In this document: in pieces, positions 45,963 through 55,588 of the stretch
Layout of the letters: each line of letters opens with the position of its first letter
Position numbering within the stretch: the first letter of the stretch is position 1
Assembly (NCBI RefSeq): GCF_001687305.1
Contig: NZ_LZRK01000003.1
Coordinates: 124,001 to 188,000, forward strand
Source: Actinomyces vulturis
GTDB taxonomy: Bacteria > Actinomycetota > Actinomycetes > Actinomycetales > Actinomycetaceae
Direction of reading: 5' to 3'
Length of the DNA stretch: 64,000 nucleotides
The notes under the pieces: generated by a model
Databases searched by the model: none
The model's input: only the letters and a program-made list of their open reading frames with translations
Told to the model about the DNA's origin: nothing
Program-made: the position numbers and the translations under genes

Positions 45963-47281
45963 GCCTGAGTCTCCTCAGAGTCATTAAGAGACCACACACG
46001 CAAACGCGTGATACGCATACCGTCCATGGCTTCCACCACAAGGTGAGCACGAAGCGTCGTTACTTCATCACCCACGCGAGGAATACGGCCCAGTTCCGTC
46101 ATGACCAGACCACCAAGTGTTTCGTAAGGGCCATCATCAGGAAGATAGATATGAGCGGAGTGAGCCAGTTCGTCAGGACGCATCCATCCAGGAACAATCC
46201 ACTGACCTGAGGTTTCCACGTAGGCGCCACTGCGGCGTCGATCATGTTCATCAGCCACGTCACCCACGATTTCTTCAATGGCATCTTCCAAGGTGACAAT
46301 GCCGGCAGTACCACCGTATTCGTCCTGAACTAAGGCCATCTGGAGTCCTTCAGCACGAAGGTGAACAAGCAGTTGTGCCAACGGGACAGTCTCAGGAACG
46401 CGAGGGGACGGCGTCATGAGGGAACTCGACGTGACCGGGACGTGAGCGCGTTTCTCAAAGGGCACTGCGATGGCTTTACGAAGGTTAACCAGGCCGAGCA
46501 CATCGTCGAGATCTTCACCAATAATAGGGAAACGCGAGTGTCCGGTTGCCCGAGCCATGCTCACGACATCCGCCGCAGTGTCATCTTCGTGAAGGCAGTG
46601 GATGCGCCCGCGGTCCGTCATCACGTCCACGGCGGTCAGTTCACCTACACCGATGGAACGGGTCAGCAGCGTAGCAGTGGACATGTCAAGGGTGCCTTCT
46701 TGAGCACTGTGGCGAACGAGTGCTGTTAATTCGCTAGCGCTTCGAGCCCCACTCATTTCTTCGCATGCTTCGACCCCCCAGGAAGCGAGGATTTTATTTG
46801 CTGCGTTATTCAGGACAATCACCAAGGGCTTAAACACTGCAGTAAAAGCCATGAGCGGTGGCGCCACAACACGGGCTGCACGCATAGGATCAGCCAGGGT
46901 CGCGTTCTTCGGGATAAGTTCACCAACAATCATGGAGAACGCATTGATAACGATAAGCGCGATGACGACAGCAGTAGCCGTGGCGATGGCGGCGGAGAGG
47001 AAGGAACCAAGCCAGCGTTCAAGCAGACGAGTCAATGCTGCTTGTGCGGTGTAACCAAGCAAAATCGTCGTCAACGTAATGCCGACCTGTGCGCCGCTGA
47101 GCAATGTGCTCAATGAGTGCAATGCTTGACGGACGGTTCCTGCACGGCGATCGCCGGCAACAGCACGCGATTCGACTGTTGCGGGATCTAATGCGACAAG
47201 GGAAAACTCCCCAGCAACGAACACTGCTGTGCCCAGTGTGAGGATAACGCCCAGCACCAGCATGAGGAGGTCAAGAAGCAT
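45959..47281 (-). CDS. CNNM/CBS/CorC_HlyC transmembrane protein (HlyC/CorC family)
   Basis: 440 residues: DUF21/CNNM domain (AGEFSLVALDPATVE, then AFSMIVGELIPKNATLADP), a CBS pair (about 205-330; ALVQDEYGGTAGIVTLEDAIEEIVGD) and a C-terminal CorC_HlyC transporter-associated domain (SGQWIVPGWMRPDELAHSA). Probably Mg2+ or Co2+ efflux or homeostasis. It is the complete form of the pair with the gene at 44808, and is divergent from the response regulator gene. Confidence 0.9.
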   Translation of the reverse strand: MLLDLLMLVLGVILTLGTAVFVAGEFSLVALDPATVESRAVAGDRRAGTVRQALHSLSTLLSGAQVGITLTTILLGYTAQAALTRLLERWLGSFLSAAIATATAVVIALIVINAFSMIVGELIPKNATLADPMRAARVVAPPLMAFTAVFKPLVIVLNNAANKILASWGVEACEEMSGARSASELTALVRHSAQEGTLDMSTATLLTRSIGVGELTAVDVMTDRGRIHCLHEDDTAADVVSMARATGHSRFPIIGEDLDDVLGLVNLRKAIAVPFEKRAHVPVTSSSLMTPSPRVPETVPLAQLLVHLRAEGLQMALVQDEYGGTAGIVTLEDAIEEIVGDVADEHDRRRSGAYVETSGQWIVPGWMRPDELAHSAHIYLPDDGPYETLGGLVMTELGRIPRVGDEVTTLRAHLVVEAMDGMRITRLRVWSLNDSEETQA

Positions 47282-47367
47282 GTGCCTACCTTCTCATATT
47301 GGGCTACTAGCTGACTAGGCGCTGTGTCTCCATGCATTGTGACCCTTAGCATGGCACCCTGAATGGT

Positions 47368-48150
47368 ATGGAAACGTTCACGCCTGCCCGTCTCGTCGTT
47401 GTCGAGGACGATCACGATATTGCTTCCGCGATTGCCGCACGCTTCAATGCTGTGGGATGGCACGTCATGGTGGTAGGTGATGGGCTAAGTGCCTGGAATT
47501 ACGTCACGACCTACGGGGCAGATGCGTTAATTATTGACCTCATGCTTCCGGTGATGGATGGCATGGAGTTATGTTCACGCCTTCGGGACCCGCACAAGTG
47601 GGTGGAGGCAGGGGCACCGGCCTCCATGTCTAATGTGCCGGTACTCATGCTCACTGCTCGCGATGATGAAGCCGATGTGCTGGCGGGTCTAGCTCGCGGT
47701 GCTGATGATTACATGACCAAGCCGTTCTCAATGCGTGAGTTAGTTGCTCGTGTGACCGCCCTACTGCGCCGCCATGAGCGTGCTCAAAAACTTGCTCAAG
47801 AAGTTGTTCAAGCCCAGGATGAGACTCTCCCCCCACATGATTTCTTAACACTAGGTGACATTGATGTGGATATCACGAGTCGCCGCGTAACTCGTCAGGG
47901 GCAGGACATTCATGTGACTCCCACGGAATTCGATTTGCTGGTTCGCTTGGCCCGCAGCCCCGGCGAAGTCTTCTCCCGAGAACGCCTGCTTGAGGATGTA
48001 TGGGGGTGGGCCGATCCTTCTGTCGCTGCCACGCGTACCGTGGATTCTCATGTCAAAGCCCTACGCCGAAAACTTGGCAGCGAAGTCATTCGTACGGTGC
48101 ACGGCGTGGGCTACGCCTTCTCCGATTCTTTAGTCAGTAACGAACGATGA
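47368..48150 (+). CDS. OmpR/PhoB-family response regulator
   Basis: 260 residues. Receiver domain with the acidic pocket VVEDDHD, phospho-acceptor Asp57 (LIIDLMLPVMDG) and the Lys in TKPFSMREL, then a winged-helix DNA-binding domain (about 165-255) with TPTEFDLLVRLARSPGEVFS and RTVDSHVKALRRKLG. An insertion of about ten residues between beta4 and the receiver core (DPHKWVEAGAPASMSN) is unusual. The stop overlaps the kinase start by 4 nt. Signal unknown; a similar pair lies beside kgd in other actinobacteria. Confidence 0.93.
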   Translation: METFTPARLVVVEDDHDIASAIAARFNAVGWHVMVVGDGLSAWNYVTTYGADALIIDLMLPVMDGMELCSRLRDPHKWVEAGAPASMSNVPVLMLTARDDEADVLAGLARGADDYMTKPFSMRELVARVTALLRRHERAQKLAQEVVQAQDETLPPHDFLTLGDIDVDITSRRVTRQGQDIHVTPTEFDLLVRLARSPGEVFSRERLLEDVWGWADPSVAATRTVDSHVKALRRKLGSEVIRTVHGVGYAFSDSLVSNER

Positions 48151-49259
48151 GTGAGCCGCTACAGGTTCGTCCGCGCCATGTGGAGGGGCGTGGACTGCGT
48201 CCTCTCGACCGTCTTGGTTCAATCAAAATCAAATTAGGTGTACTCGTAACCGCTACGGTCAGTGCGGCCTGTTTTTTAACCTGGTTGGGGATGAAATCAG
48301 ACTGGAGCCTGTTGCAAACCTTCCCCGTGGTCTTGGTGGCATCCTTAGTATTCACGCAGGTCTTAGCTCACGGCATGATTGAGCCCCTTCGCCTAATGAA
48401 AGACGCTTCCACCGCAATGGCTGAAGGTGACTATTCACGCAGAGTTCCCTCCACTAGCCGCGACGAAGTTGGGGCCTTGGCTGATGCCTTCAATCATATG
48501 GCCTGGGATTTACAGCGAGAAGACGAAGCCCGCCGTGCGGTAGTAGCGAACGTATCTCATGAGTTGCGTACTCCGGTGGCCGCCCTACGTGCCCAGTTAG
48601 AGAATATGGCCGACGGCGTAGTGGCCCCTTCCAGTGAGGAACTCAACTCCGCTCTTTGCCGCACTGAACAACTCAGTGAATTAATTTCCTTCCTTCTCGA
48701 TTTGTCCCGCGTTGACGCAGGTGCCGCAGATTTGAATGTGGCACCGTTGTCTCTCAATGATCTGCTTAACAATGCGGTCGATATTGCACGTCGGGCAAGC
48801 GATAGTGCTGGACGGGACGTGTCTTGGGATGTGAGTGTGGCCGAAAATCCTCTCACTATTGAAGGTGACGAAGCACGGCTTCGTCAGGTGTTTCTTAATG
48901 TGCTCGATAATGCTGCTCGACATACCAAGGCAGGCTCAACTGTTCACGTCACCGCCCGACGTGTATCTGGGCGCCAGGGCGTGGTCATCGACATCACCGA
49001 TCATGGACCAGGTATTTCTCCTGACGAGCGCCACCATATTTTCTCCCGTTTCCAGCGTGGGGCAAGTGCGGACCCTTCAGGAACCGGTTTGGGATTGTCG
49101 ATTGCACGCTGGGCAGTTGGTCTTCACGGCGGGACGATTGCCGCTATTGATCCGCCTGCTGACCATCCTAATTCTGGAGCCACGATTCGCGTGCGGCTTC
49201 CCTCTTCACCCGAGGGGCGTCAACGTCGTACCACTGTTCTTCGCCGCCCCGGAACATAA
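48147..49259 (+). CDS. Sensor histidine kinase (HAMP-HisKA-HATPase)
   Basis: 370 residues. Two hydrophobic segments (about 30-48 and 60-75) with only about ten residues between them, so there is almost no extracellular sensor. HAMP follows (80-130), then HisKA with phospho-His138 in NVSHELRTPVAALRA and a HATPase domain with DNAARHTK, DHGPGISPDERHHIF and GTGLGLSIARWAV. Forms a two-component system with the overlapping response regulator. Confidence 0.93.
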   Translation: MSEPLQVRPRHVEGRGLRPLDRLGSIKIKLGVLVTATVSAACFLTWLGMKSDWSLLQTFPVVLVASLVFTQVLAHGMIEPLRLMKDASTAMAEGDYSRRVPSTSRDEVGALADAFNHMAWDLQREDEARRAVVANVSHELRTPVAALRAQLENMADGVVAPSSEELNSALCRTEQLSELISFLLDLSRVDAGAADLNVAPLSLNDLLNNAVDIARRASDSAGRDVSWDVSVAENPLTIEGDEARLRQVFLNVLDNAARHTKAGSTVHVTARRVSGRQGVVIDITDHGPGISPDERHHIFSRFQRGASADPSGTGLGLSIARWAVGLHGGTIAAIDPPADHPNSGATIRVRLPSSPEGRQRRTTVLRRPGT

Positions 49260-49453
49260 GAAATCGGTATCTTGATCGGGTAAACATCAATGATCAAGCA
49301 GTGAGTGCGTATTACTCAGATGTGGCACAAGTAATCACCACCTCACGAACAAGCGCGGAATGTATCGGTGTTTGTTCCGCGTGTTCGCTCAAACGCCCTT
49401 AAACTATGAGGATGGGTGCTTGCCCTTTATATCGAGTCAGGAGAGCGACTGCC

Positions 49454-52400
49454 GTGTCCAGTCAAGACAACAGCGCACAAGAAGAGTCAAGTTACCGAAT
49501 GATCGAGGATATGCGTGAGGCCTACCAACGCAATCCTCAATCAGTTCCCGCGTCATGGCGGGCACTTTTTGCAGGGAATACGAATGCTGTTACCCCCGCT
49601 CCTATGAATACCCCCGTTCCCTACCCTCACGTTCCGCCTACCCTTCCTCATCCCCAGGCCACAGCCTCTCACCTTTCTCAGCCCGTGGCAGCATCACCTG
49701 CGGCTGCTGAAGATCATGACATTGCCGCTGTGGAGCAGCCCCTTTCCGCTGTAACTGCAGCGCAGTACACCTCCCCTACCCCGGATTTTGCTGCCGCACG
49801 CAGTGGCGCTGCTCCTCACCGTCAAGCCTCGATGGCTCAGGACGTCACTCGGTCTGACCTTCCTCCAGCTCCTGCCTCCGATGTAGCACCCCCTTCATCG
49901 CCTTATGCCGCACGAATGGCTGCGGCGCGCCATGCCCTGGATGACCACCATGGAGAAGATTCCATCCAGCGTCTCAAAGGTGCTGCCGCACGCACCGCCA
50001 CCAATATGGAAGCATCTCTGGCGATTCCCACGGCCACGTCTGCGCGCGCCATCCCCGCCAAGGTGATGATTGAGAACCGCTCCATCGTCAACGCACACCT
50101 GTCTCATACTCGTGGTGGGAAGATTTCCTTTACACACATCATCGGCTGGGCAATTGTGGAAGCACTGGTCACAATGCCTGAGATGAATGTGTCTTTCACC
50201 CAGGATGAGAACGGTAAAAACGCCATTCGTCACAACGCCCATGTGGGCTTCGGCTTAGCCGTCGACGTTCCGGCTCCCGGCGGGGAACGCCGCCTTGTTG
50301 TGCCTAACGTCAAGAATGCTGACACCTTGGAGTTCTCATCCTTCGTCGCTGCCTATGAAAAACTCGTTGAAAAGGCACGTACTGGCTCGCTAGGCATTGA
50401 TGATTTCCAGGGCACCACCATCACGCTGACTAACCCTGGCATGATCGGGACCCTTCACTCTGTGCCCAGGCTGATGCCGGGCCAGGGTGCCATTATCGGT
50501 GTAGGTTCTATGGCTTATCCGGCAGGCTTTGCTGGCGCAAGTGATGAAACCTTGGCCCGCCAGGGCGTAGGCAAGGTTCTCACCTTGACCTCTACCTACG
50601 ATCACCGTGTCATCCAGGGCGCGCAGAGCGGTGAGTTCCTACGCCTGATTGAAAACAAACTGCTCGGCCTGGACGGATTCTGGGATCGAATTTTCGAATC
50701 GCTCCGTATCCCCCACCAGCCCATGCGCTGGCAACGTGACGTGACCTACGATGAGTTACGCGAAGATGATAAGCCCGCGCGCGTTGCTCAGCTCATCCAT
50801 GCCTTCCGTCAACGCGGCCACCTAGCAGCGGACACTGACCCTCTTACGTACCGTGTGCGGCGTCATCCTGACTTGGATATCACCAGTTACGGACTGAGCC
50901 TGTGGGACTTGGATCGCACTTTCCCCACCAGCGGACTAGGAACCAAGCCGAGAGCCACCCTGCGAGAGATTCTTGACTTACTGCGTGATGCTTACTGCCG
51001 CACCGTCGGTGTTGAGTACATGCACATTCAAGACCCAGCCCAGCGTCGTTGGTGGCAAGACCGCCTGGAGGGTAAATGGACTGACATCAATCAGACCGAA
51101 CGTACCCGTATTCTCACCATGCTCGGCCAGGCAGAAGCCTTTGAAGTCTTCCTCCAAACGAAGTACGTAGGTCAGAAGCGCTTCAGCCTCGAAGGCGGTG
51201 AAAGCCTTATCGTCCTCCTTGACCAGTTCCTCGACGCTGCCGCACATGATAACCGCGATGAAGTGGTCATCGGTATGGCTCACCGTGGACGCCTCAACGT
51301 CCTGACCAACATCGCTGGCAAGTCCTACGGTCAGGTCTTCGACGAATTCGATGGGCGCATCATCGCCGGCGGCATGGGAACCGGCGATGTGAAGTACCAC
51401 CTGGGAACCCAGGGTGTTTTCACCGGTACTGATGGCGTGACCACTCGCGTCAGCTTGGCGGCCAACCCCTCACATCTAGAAACAGTAGATGGTGTGGTTG
51501 AAGGTATTGCTCGCGCCAAAATGGACCGTATGGCCCGTAACGGCGAGTTAAATGACAATGACTACCCGGTAGTTCCTGTCCTTGTTCACGGTGATGCCGC
51601 GTTCGCTGGTCAAGGCGTAGTGTACGAAACGCTCAATATGAGCCAGTTGCCCGCCTACCGTACTGGCGGCACCGTGCACATCATCGTCAACAATCAGATT
51701 GGCTTCACCACGGGTGCAGCTCAAGCACGCTCCACCACTTACTGCACCGACCTTGCTAAAGGCCTGCAGGTGCCAATCTTCCACGTCAATGCCGATGATC
51801 CTGAAACTGTGGCTCGTGTGGCTCGACGCGCTTACGAATACCGTGCAGCTTTCCACAAAGACGTCATCATTGACCTAGTTTGCTACCGCCGCCGCGGCCA
51901 CAACGAGGGTGACGATCCCTCGATGACTCAGCCCGTGATGTACAAACTCATCAACGGCAAAGCATCCACTCGTGAGGTCTACACCAAGGACCTGGTAGGC
52001 CGTGGTCACATCACCGTGGAGCAAGCGACCGCGATCGATGAAGCCTACCGAAGCGAACTTGAGCGCATCCTTAATGAACGTCGCGATGTGCGCGCCCATG
52101 AGAATGAGAAGTCCAATAAGGAACTCGGTCTGGCTACCGCATGCAAACCCTCAACAGTTGCTGAGGTTGCCCGGCGCTCCGGGGTATGGACCAGCGCCGT
52201 ATCAAGTCGCGTTATTGAACGTATCGGTGACGCACAGGTTGCTTACCCAACAGGCTTCAATATTCACCCTAAACTCGCTCAGATGCTGGCTAAGCGCCAA
52301 GAAATGAGCCGTAACGGTGACATCGACTGGGGCTTTGGTGAGCTCCTCGCTCTAGGCTCCATCCTTATGGACGGTATCCCCGTTCGCCTGGCTGGCGAAG

Positions 52401-53362
52401 ATGCACGCCGTGCTACCTTTGCTCAGCGCCACGCTGTTCTCCATGACCACCTCACCGGCCAGGAATGGACTCCTCTAGACTTCCTCACTCCCACACAAGC
52501 ACCTCTCGAACTCTACGATTCACTACTCAGTGAATACGCCACCATGGCCTTTGAATACGGGTATTCGGTAGAACGCACCGAGGGTTTGACCATGTGGGAA
52601 GCACAATTCGGTGACTTCGCTAACGGCGCCCAGACTGTGATTGACGAATTCATTTCATCCTCTGGACAAAAATGGGGCGAAGAGTCTGGTCTTGTCCTTC
52701 TTCTCCCCCATGGCTTAGAAGGTCAGGGGCCTGACCACTCATCGGCGCGTATTGAGCGTTACCTACAATTGTGCGCTCAGGACAATATGCGAGTAGTTCA
52801 ACCCTCTACTCCGGCCAACCACTTCCACATGCTGCGTGACCAGGCCTTCCGTCAGCCTCGTAAACCCCTGATTGTGCTCACGCCCAAGCAGTTACTGCGT
52901 CTGAAAGCAGCAACGAGTTCTGTTGACGACTTCACCAGTGGCTCATTCCAGACCGTCATTGGGGACAGTCATCCACGTGTTCTAGCCGCTGCTGAGCGTG
53001 GCGATGTAGAGCGCGTTCTGTTGTGCTCTGGTCGCATCTACTACGACCTGCTTGCTCGCCGCGACAAGGATGAGGACTTCTCCACCGCCATCGTGCGCCT
53101 CGAGCAAATCTATCCCTTGGATGAGGGTGCATTATTTCACGCTCTGGAGCCCTTCGGTGACGCTCAGTTGGTCTGGGTTCAAGATGAACCGAAGAACCAG
53201 GGCGTATGGCCCTGGCTGGTTCTCCATATGCCAATGGAACTCACCGGCGGCAGAATGCTTCCAGTTGTTGCCCGTCCTGAAACTGCTGCTCCCGCAGTGG
53301 GAACGGCTGGCGAGCACAAGCGCCAACTCGTTGAGCTCATCAACACAGCATTCCAGCGCTAA
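49454..53362 (+). CDS. kgd: Multifunctional 2-oxoglutarate dehydrogenase/decarboxylase (Kgd/OdhA type)
   Basis: Decarboxylates 2-oxoglutarate and transfers succinyl groups in the TCA cycle. About 1302 residues from GTG 49454, preceded by AGGAG; an ATG at 49406 lacks a ribosome binding site. Order: short N-terminal E1 arm (SSYRMIEDMREAYQRNPQSV), an Ala/Pro-rich linker, an E2 succinyltransferase domain with TSTYDHRVIQG, then the E1 thiamine-diphosphate dehydrogenase (MAHRGRLNVL, HGDAAFAGQGVVYETLNMSQ, NNQIGFTT). No lipoyl domain, as in mycobacterial Kgd and corynebacterial OdhA, which use another protein's lipoyl arm. Confidence 0.95.
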   Translation: MSSQDNSAQEESSYRMIEDMREAYQRNPQSVPASWRALFAGNTNAVTPAPMNTPVPYPHVPPTLPHPQATASHLSQPVAASPAAAEDHDIAAVEQPLSAVTAAQYTSPTPDFAAARSGAAPHRQASMAQDVTRSDLPPAPASDVAPPSSPYAARMAAARHALDDHHGEDSIQRLKGAAARTATNMEASLAIPTATSARAIPAKVMIENRSIVNAHLSHTRGGKISFTHIIGWAIVEALVTMPEMNVSFTQDENGKNAIRHNAHVGFGLAVDVPAPGGERRLVVPNVKNADTLEFSSFVAAYEKLVEKARTGSLGIDDFQGTTITLTNPGMIGTLHSVPRLMPGQGAIIGVGSMAYPAGFAGASDETLARQGVGKVLTLTSTYDHRVIQGAQSGEFLRLIENKLLGLDGFWDRIFESLRIPHQPMRWQRDVTYDELREDDKPARVAQLIHAFRQRGHLAADTDPLTYRVRRHPDLDITSYGLSLWDLDRTFPTSGLGTKPRATLREILDLLRDAYCRTVGVEYMHIQDPAQRRWWQDRLEGKWTDINQTERTRILTMLGQAEAFEVFLQTKYVGQKRFSLEGGESLIVLLDQFLDAAAHDNRDEVVIGMAHRGRLNVLTNIAGKSYGQVFDEFDGRIIAGGMGTGDVKYHLGTQGVFTGTDGVTTRVSLAANPSHLETVDGVVEGIARAKMDRMARNGELNDNDYPVVPVLVHGDAAFAGQGVVYETLNMSQLPAYRTGGTVHIIVNNQIGFTTGAAQARSTTYCTDLAKGLQVPIFHVNADDPETVARVARRAYEYRAAFHKDVIIDLVCYRRRGHNEGDDPSMTQPVMYKLINGKASTREVYTKDLVGRGHITVEQATAIDEAYRSELERILNERRDVRAHENEKSNKELGLATACKPSTVAEVARRSGVWTSAVSSRVIERIGDAQVAYPTGFNIHPKLAQMLAKRQEMSRNGDIDWGFGELLALGSILMDGIPVRLAGEDARRATFAQRHAVLHDHLTGQEWTPLDFLTPTQAPLELYDSLLSEYATMAFEYGYSVERTEGLTMWEAQFGDFANGAQTVIDEFISSSGQKWGEESGLVLLLPHGLEGQGPDHSSARIERYLQLCAQDNMRVVQPSTPANHFHMLRDQAFRQPRKPLIVLTPKQLLRLKAATSSVDDFTSGSFQTVIGDSHPRVLAAAERGDVERVLLCSGRIYYDLLARRDKDEDFSTAIVRLEQIYPLDEGALFHALEPFGDAQLVWVQDEPKNQGVWPWLVLHMPMELTGGRMLPVVARPETAAPAVGTAGEHKRQLVELINTAFQR

Positions 53363-53370
53363 ATACTTCC

Positions 53371-53411
53371 GGTATCCCACCCCTGCATGAGCCATGTAGC
53401 GGTGGGATACC
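53371..53411. terminator. Long hairpin after kgd
   Basis: Outer arms 53371-53381 and 53401-53411 pair over 11 bp, and the inner CTGCATG/CATGTAG pair (with one G-T) extends the stem around a 3-nt loop. It begins 8 nt after the kgd stop and ends 45 nt before the next gene. No T run follows, so it may reduce rather than end transcription. Confidence 0.55.
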
Positions 53412-53456
53412 ATGTGATAAGCACCGTCAGGGTGCGATGAATTCAAGGAGGAGTAC

Positions 53457-54059
53457 GTGGAGGATCTCAACGTCTGCTTCCTGGGAGACGAACTGGTTGC
53501 CGGTTATGGCGACCCTCGGGCTCTTGGGTGGACCGGCCGAGTGATGGCCCGTACCCCGCGTAAACAGCCCATTATGTGGACCACTCTCGCTGTTCCCGGT
53601 GAAACCACCACTCAGATGGCTGCACGCTGGAGTGAAGAAGTTGCTCGCCGCAGCACTCACACCGGCATTAACGCCCTAGTGATTGGCGTGGGGGCCGCTG
53701 ACGTGCGCGCAGGTATTTCTCCTGCTCGTTCACGTTTAGCCCTAGCAAACATTCTTGATGGTGCGTCTACTCAGCGTCGCTCATGCTTCGTGGTGGGGCC
53801 TCCTCCTCTTCCCGGAGTGAATCCCGATGGCATGGCACAGTTGGCCCATGCTTCCTCAGAAGTGTGCCAGCGTCGTGGCGTTCCCTATGTAGATACCTTT
53901 ACCCCGTTAAAAAACCACGATCAGTGGAATACCGATGTTCAAGTCAATGGCGGCCAGTGGCCTGGCCAAGCCGGCTATGGTCTGCTCGCCTGGCTTGTTC
54001 TTCATCGCGGTTGGTATGAGTGGCTCGGTCTTGAACAACCGTTTTCTGCACACGAATAA
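53457..54059 (+). CDS. SGNH/GDSL-fold protein without the usual catalytic Ser and His
   Basis: 200 residues from GTG 53457 with AAGGAGG upstream. The fold of GDSL esterases is visible: block I FLGDELVAGYGDPRALGW, block III-like GVGAADVRAG and the late GQWPGQAGYGLLAWLV. But the nucleophile Ser of GDSL is Glu12, and the DxxH block reads NGGQWPG, so no Asp-His pair is seen. Other actinobacterial members of this group may share the GDE form. No signal peptide. Esterase activity is doubtful. Confidence 0.72.
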   Translation: MEDLNVCFLGDELVAGYGDPRALGWTGRVMARTPRKQPIMWTTLAVPGETTTQMAARWSEEVARRSTHTGINALVIGVGAADVRAGISPARSRLALANILDGASTQRRSCFVVGPPPLPGVNPDGMAQLAHASSEVCQRRGVPYVDTFTPLKNHDQWNTDVQVNGGQWPGQAGYGLLAWLVLHRGWYEWLGLEQPFSAHE

Positions 54060-54152
54060 TCCTCAAGCCCTCGACATATCGTTAAGTTACTGCTCAGTGG
54101 CACGCTGTTATCAGCACTATGGGTGCAGAGTTTGAGACGAGAGTAAACAAAC

Positions 54153-54194
54153 CATGAGGGCGGGCAGTCACTATTGTGACTGCCCGCCCTCATG
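54153..54194. terminator. Bidirectional hairpin between the SGNH gene and bL37
   Basis: A perfect 18-bp inverted repeat (54153-54170 and 54177-54194) with a 6-nt loop sits between converging genes, 29 nt beyond the end of bL37. No strong T run. Confidence 0.8.
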
Positions 54195-54222
54195 AAAAGT
54201 TTGGGTTGCGATTCAACCCGGC

Positions 54223-54297
54223 TCAGGCGTTGGGACGCTTGCCGTGGTTGGATGCGCTCTTTGCGCGGGACTTGCGCTTGCGACCACGCTTGCTCAT
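54223..54297 (-). CDS. 50S ribosomal protein bL37
   Basis: 24 residues, very basic, beginning MSKRGRKRKSR and ending in the conserved SNHGKRPNA. This matches the small actinobacterial large-subunit protein bL37 seen in mycobacterial ribosomes. ATG 54297 is preceded by GAGGAG at 6-7 nt. It is too short for most ORF lists. Transcribed alone, with a hairpin terminator downstream. The alternative, the related small basic protein bS22, fits the sequence less well. Confidence 0.88.
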   Translation of the reverse strand: MSKRGRKRKSRAKSASNHGKRPNA

Positions 54298-54454
54298 GTC
54301 TATCTCCTCGTGATTATCGACCAATTGGCCCCACGAGGGGGCGCAGGTAACAGGGAACAGTTTCCCACACCTTTACTCATCTGTTCCACTTGCATGGAAT
54401 AGCCAGGGGGTGAGTGTGGCCACAATGCGTAGCATCGTCAATAAAGAAGTGAGT

Positions 54455-54754
54455 CTAAAAGCCTGACGAACTACCGCTGATCTTGAACTCAGTACACGAA
54501 ACAGACAAACTCATACGAATCCGCTCACGCAACTGCGGGGGTGCCTGCTCCGCACAGCGAGAGCGAATAATGGCACGCAAGTGACGCTCGGCGTCTGCAA
54601 GACGGCCACAGTGAGGACAATCCGTCACGTGCTGAGCAAGACGATCAGTAAGCTCCGCATCGACCTCATGGTCAAGGAACCGATCGAGGTATCGCAATGC
54701 CTCAGAACAGGAGCAGGGCTGAGCGCTGTTATTTGGCGTCTGTGAGGCGCTCAT
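54455..54754 (-). CDS. rsrA: Anti-sigma factor RsrA (zinc-binding, redox-sensitive)
   Basis: Holds SigR inactive until thiol oxidation. 99 residues; the zinc anti-sigma motif H-x3-C-x2-C is His42, Cys46, Cys49 ([12 protein letters not shown]), with Cys14 and Cys16 as further thiols that could form the disulfide switch. Overlaps the sigma gene by 4 nt (ATGA). The tail after about residue 85 is polar and variable. Confidence 0.9.
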   Translation of the reverse strand: MSASQTPNNSAQPCSCSEALRYLDRFLDHEVDAELTDRLAQHVTDCPHCGRLADAERHLRAIIRSRCAEQAPPQLRERIRMSLSVSCTEFKISGSSSGF

Positions 54755-55521
54755 ACGTTCTCCTCCTGTGATGGATTGTGAGTTACTTGATTACCGGTAT
54801 CCGGCGAACTGGAATATGTAACGCTGTCACTACCCGCTTTTGTTCCCGCCAAGTCATCATCAAAAGAGTGATCATCATCAACTTCATCACCGTAGCCCAG
54901 TGAGCGTGCATGATCGGCCAGAAGTTCACGTAGTTGTGCGCGACCACGATGGAGGCGACTCATCACGGTGCCGATGGGGCAATCCATAATTTGCGCAATT
55001 TCCTTATACGAGAACCCCTCGACATCAGCCAGATACACCGTTAAACGACGATCCTCGCTCAGCTGCCCCAAGGCATCTTTAATGTCTGAGTCAGGCAATG
55101 CCTCCAACGCGGTCATCTCTGCACTAGGCAAACCAACTGAGTCATGGTTGGCGGCGCGATGAAGTTGCCAATCTTCAACTTCGAAAGCGTCAGATTGCTG
55201 GGGCTGACGCTGCTTTTTTCGATATGAGTTAATGAACGTATTGGTCAAGATCCGGTAGAGCCATGCCTTGAGATTGGTCCCTTCCTTGAACTGATGGAAG
55301 GAGGAGAAGGCACGGGCATAGGTATCCTGGACCAGGTCTTCAGCGTCAGATCGGTTACGCGTCATGCGCACGGCAGCGCCATATAACTGATCGAGGTAGG
55401 GCAGAGCGTCTGCTTCGAAACGCGCAGCACGCTGCGCAGCATCTTCATCATTGGGGGCGCGAAAATCAGCATCTGGATCGTAATCCAGTGCCTGCGCAGT
55501 GGGGGTGGGAGACTCAGTCAT
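54751..55521 (-). CDS. sigR: ECF sigma factor SigR/SigH
   Basis: Directs transcription of the thiol-oxidative stress response. 256 residues: sigma-70 region 2 with [22 protein letters not shown] and region 4 with [19 protein letters not shown] and [18 protein letters not shown]. An acidic, Ser-rich tail of about 45 residues after region 4 is longer than usual. Co-translated with the RsrA anti-sigma factor. No clear GGAAT/GTT-type autoregulated promoter was recognised in the 67 nt upstream. Confidence 0.93.
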   Translation of the reverse strand: MTESPTPTAQALDYDPDADFRAPNDEDAAQRAARFEADALPYLDQLYGAAVRMTRNRSDAEDLVQDTYARAFSSFHQFKEGTNLKAWLYRILTNTFINSYRKKQRQPQQSDAFEVEDWQLHRAANHDSVGLPSAEMTALEALPDSDIKDALGQLSEDRRLTVYLADVEGFSYKEIAQIMDCPIGTVMSRLHRGRAQLRELLADHARSLGYGDEVDDDHSFDDDLAGTKAGSDSVTYSSSPDTGNQVTHNPSQEENV

Positions 55522-55588
55522 CGTATAGAGCCTATACGGTCCGTGTGTTGAGAGTGCAACAACGCCCCAGGTGCGCTAGTAATGGACC

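Noticed and set aside
49454-53362. Missing lipoyl domain in kgd as a truncation
   Set aside because: Mycobacterial and corynebacterial Kgd/OdhA also lack it; this is the normal form of the family.
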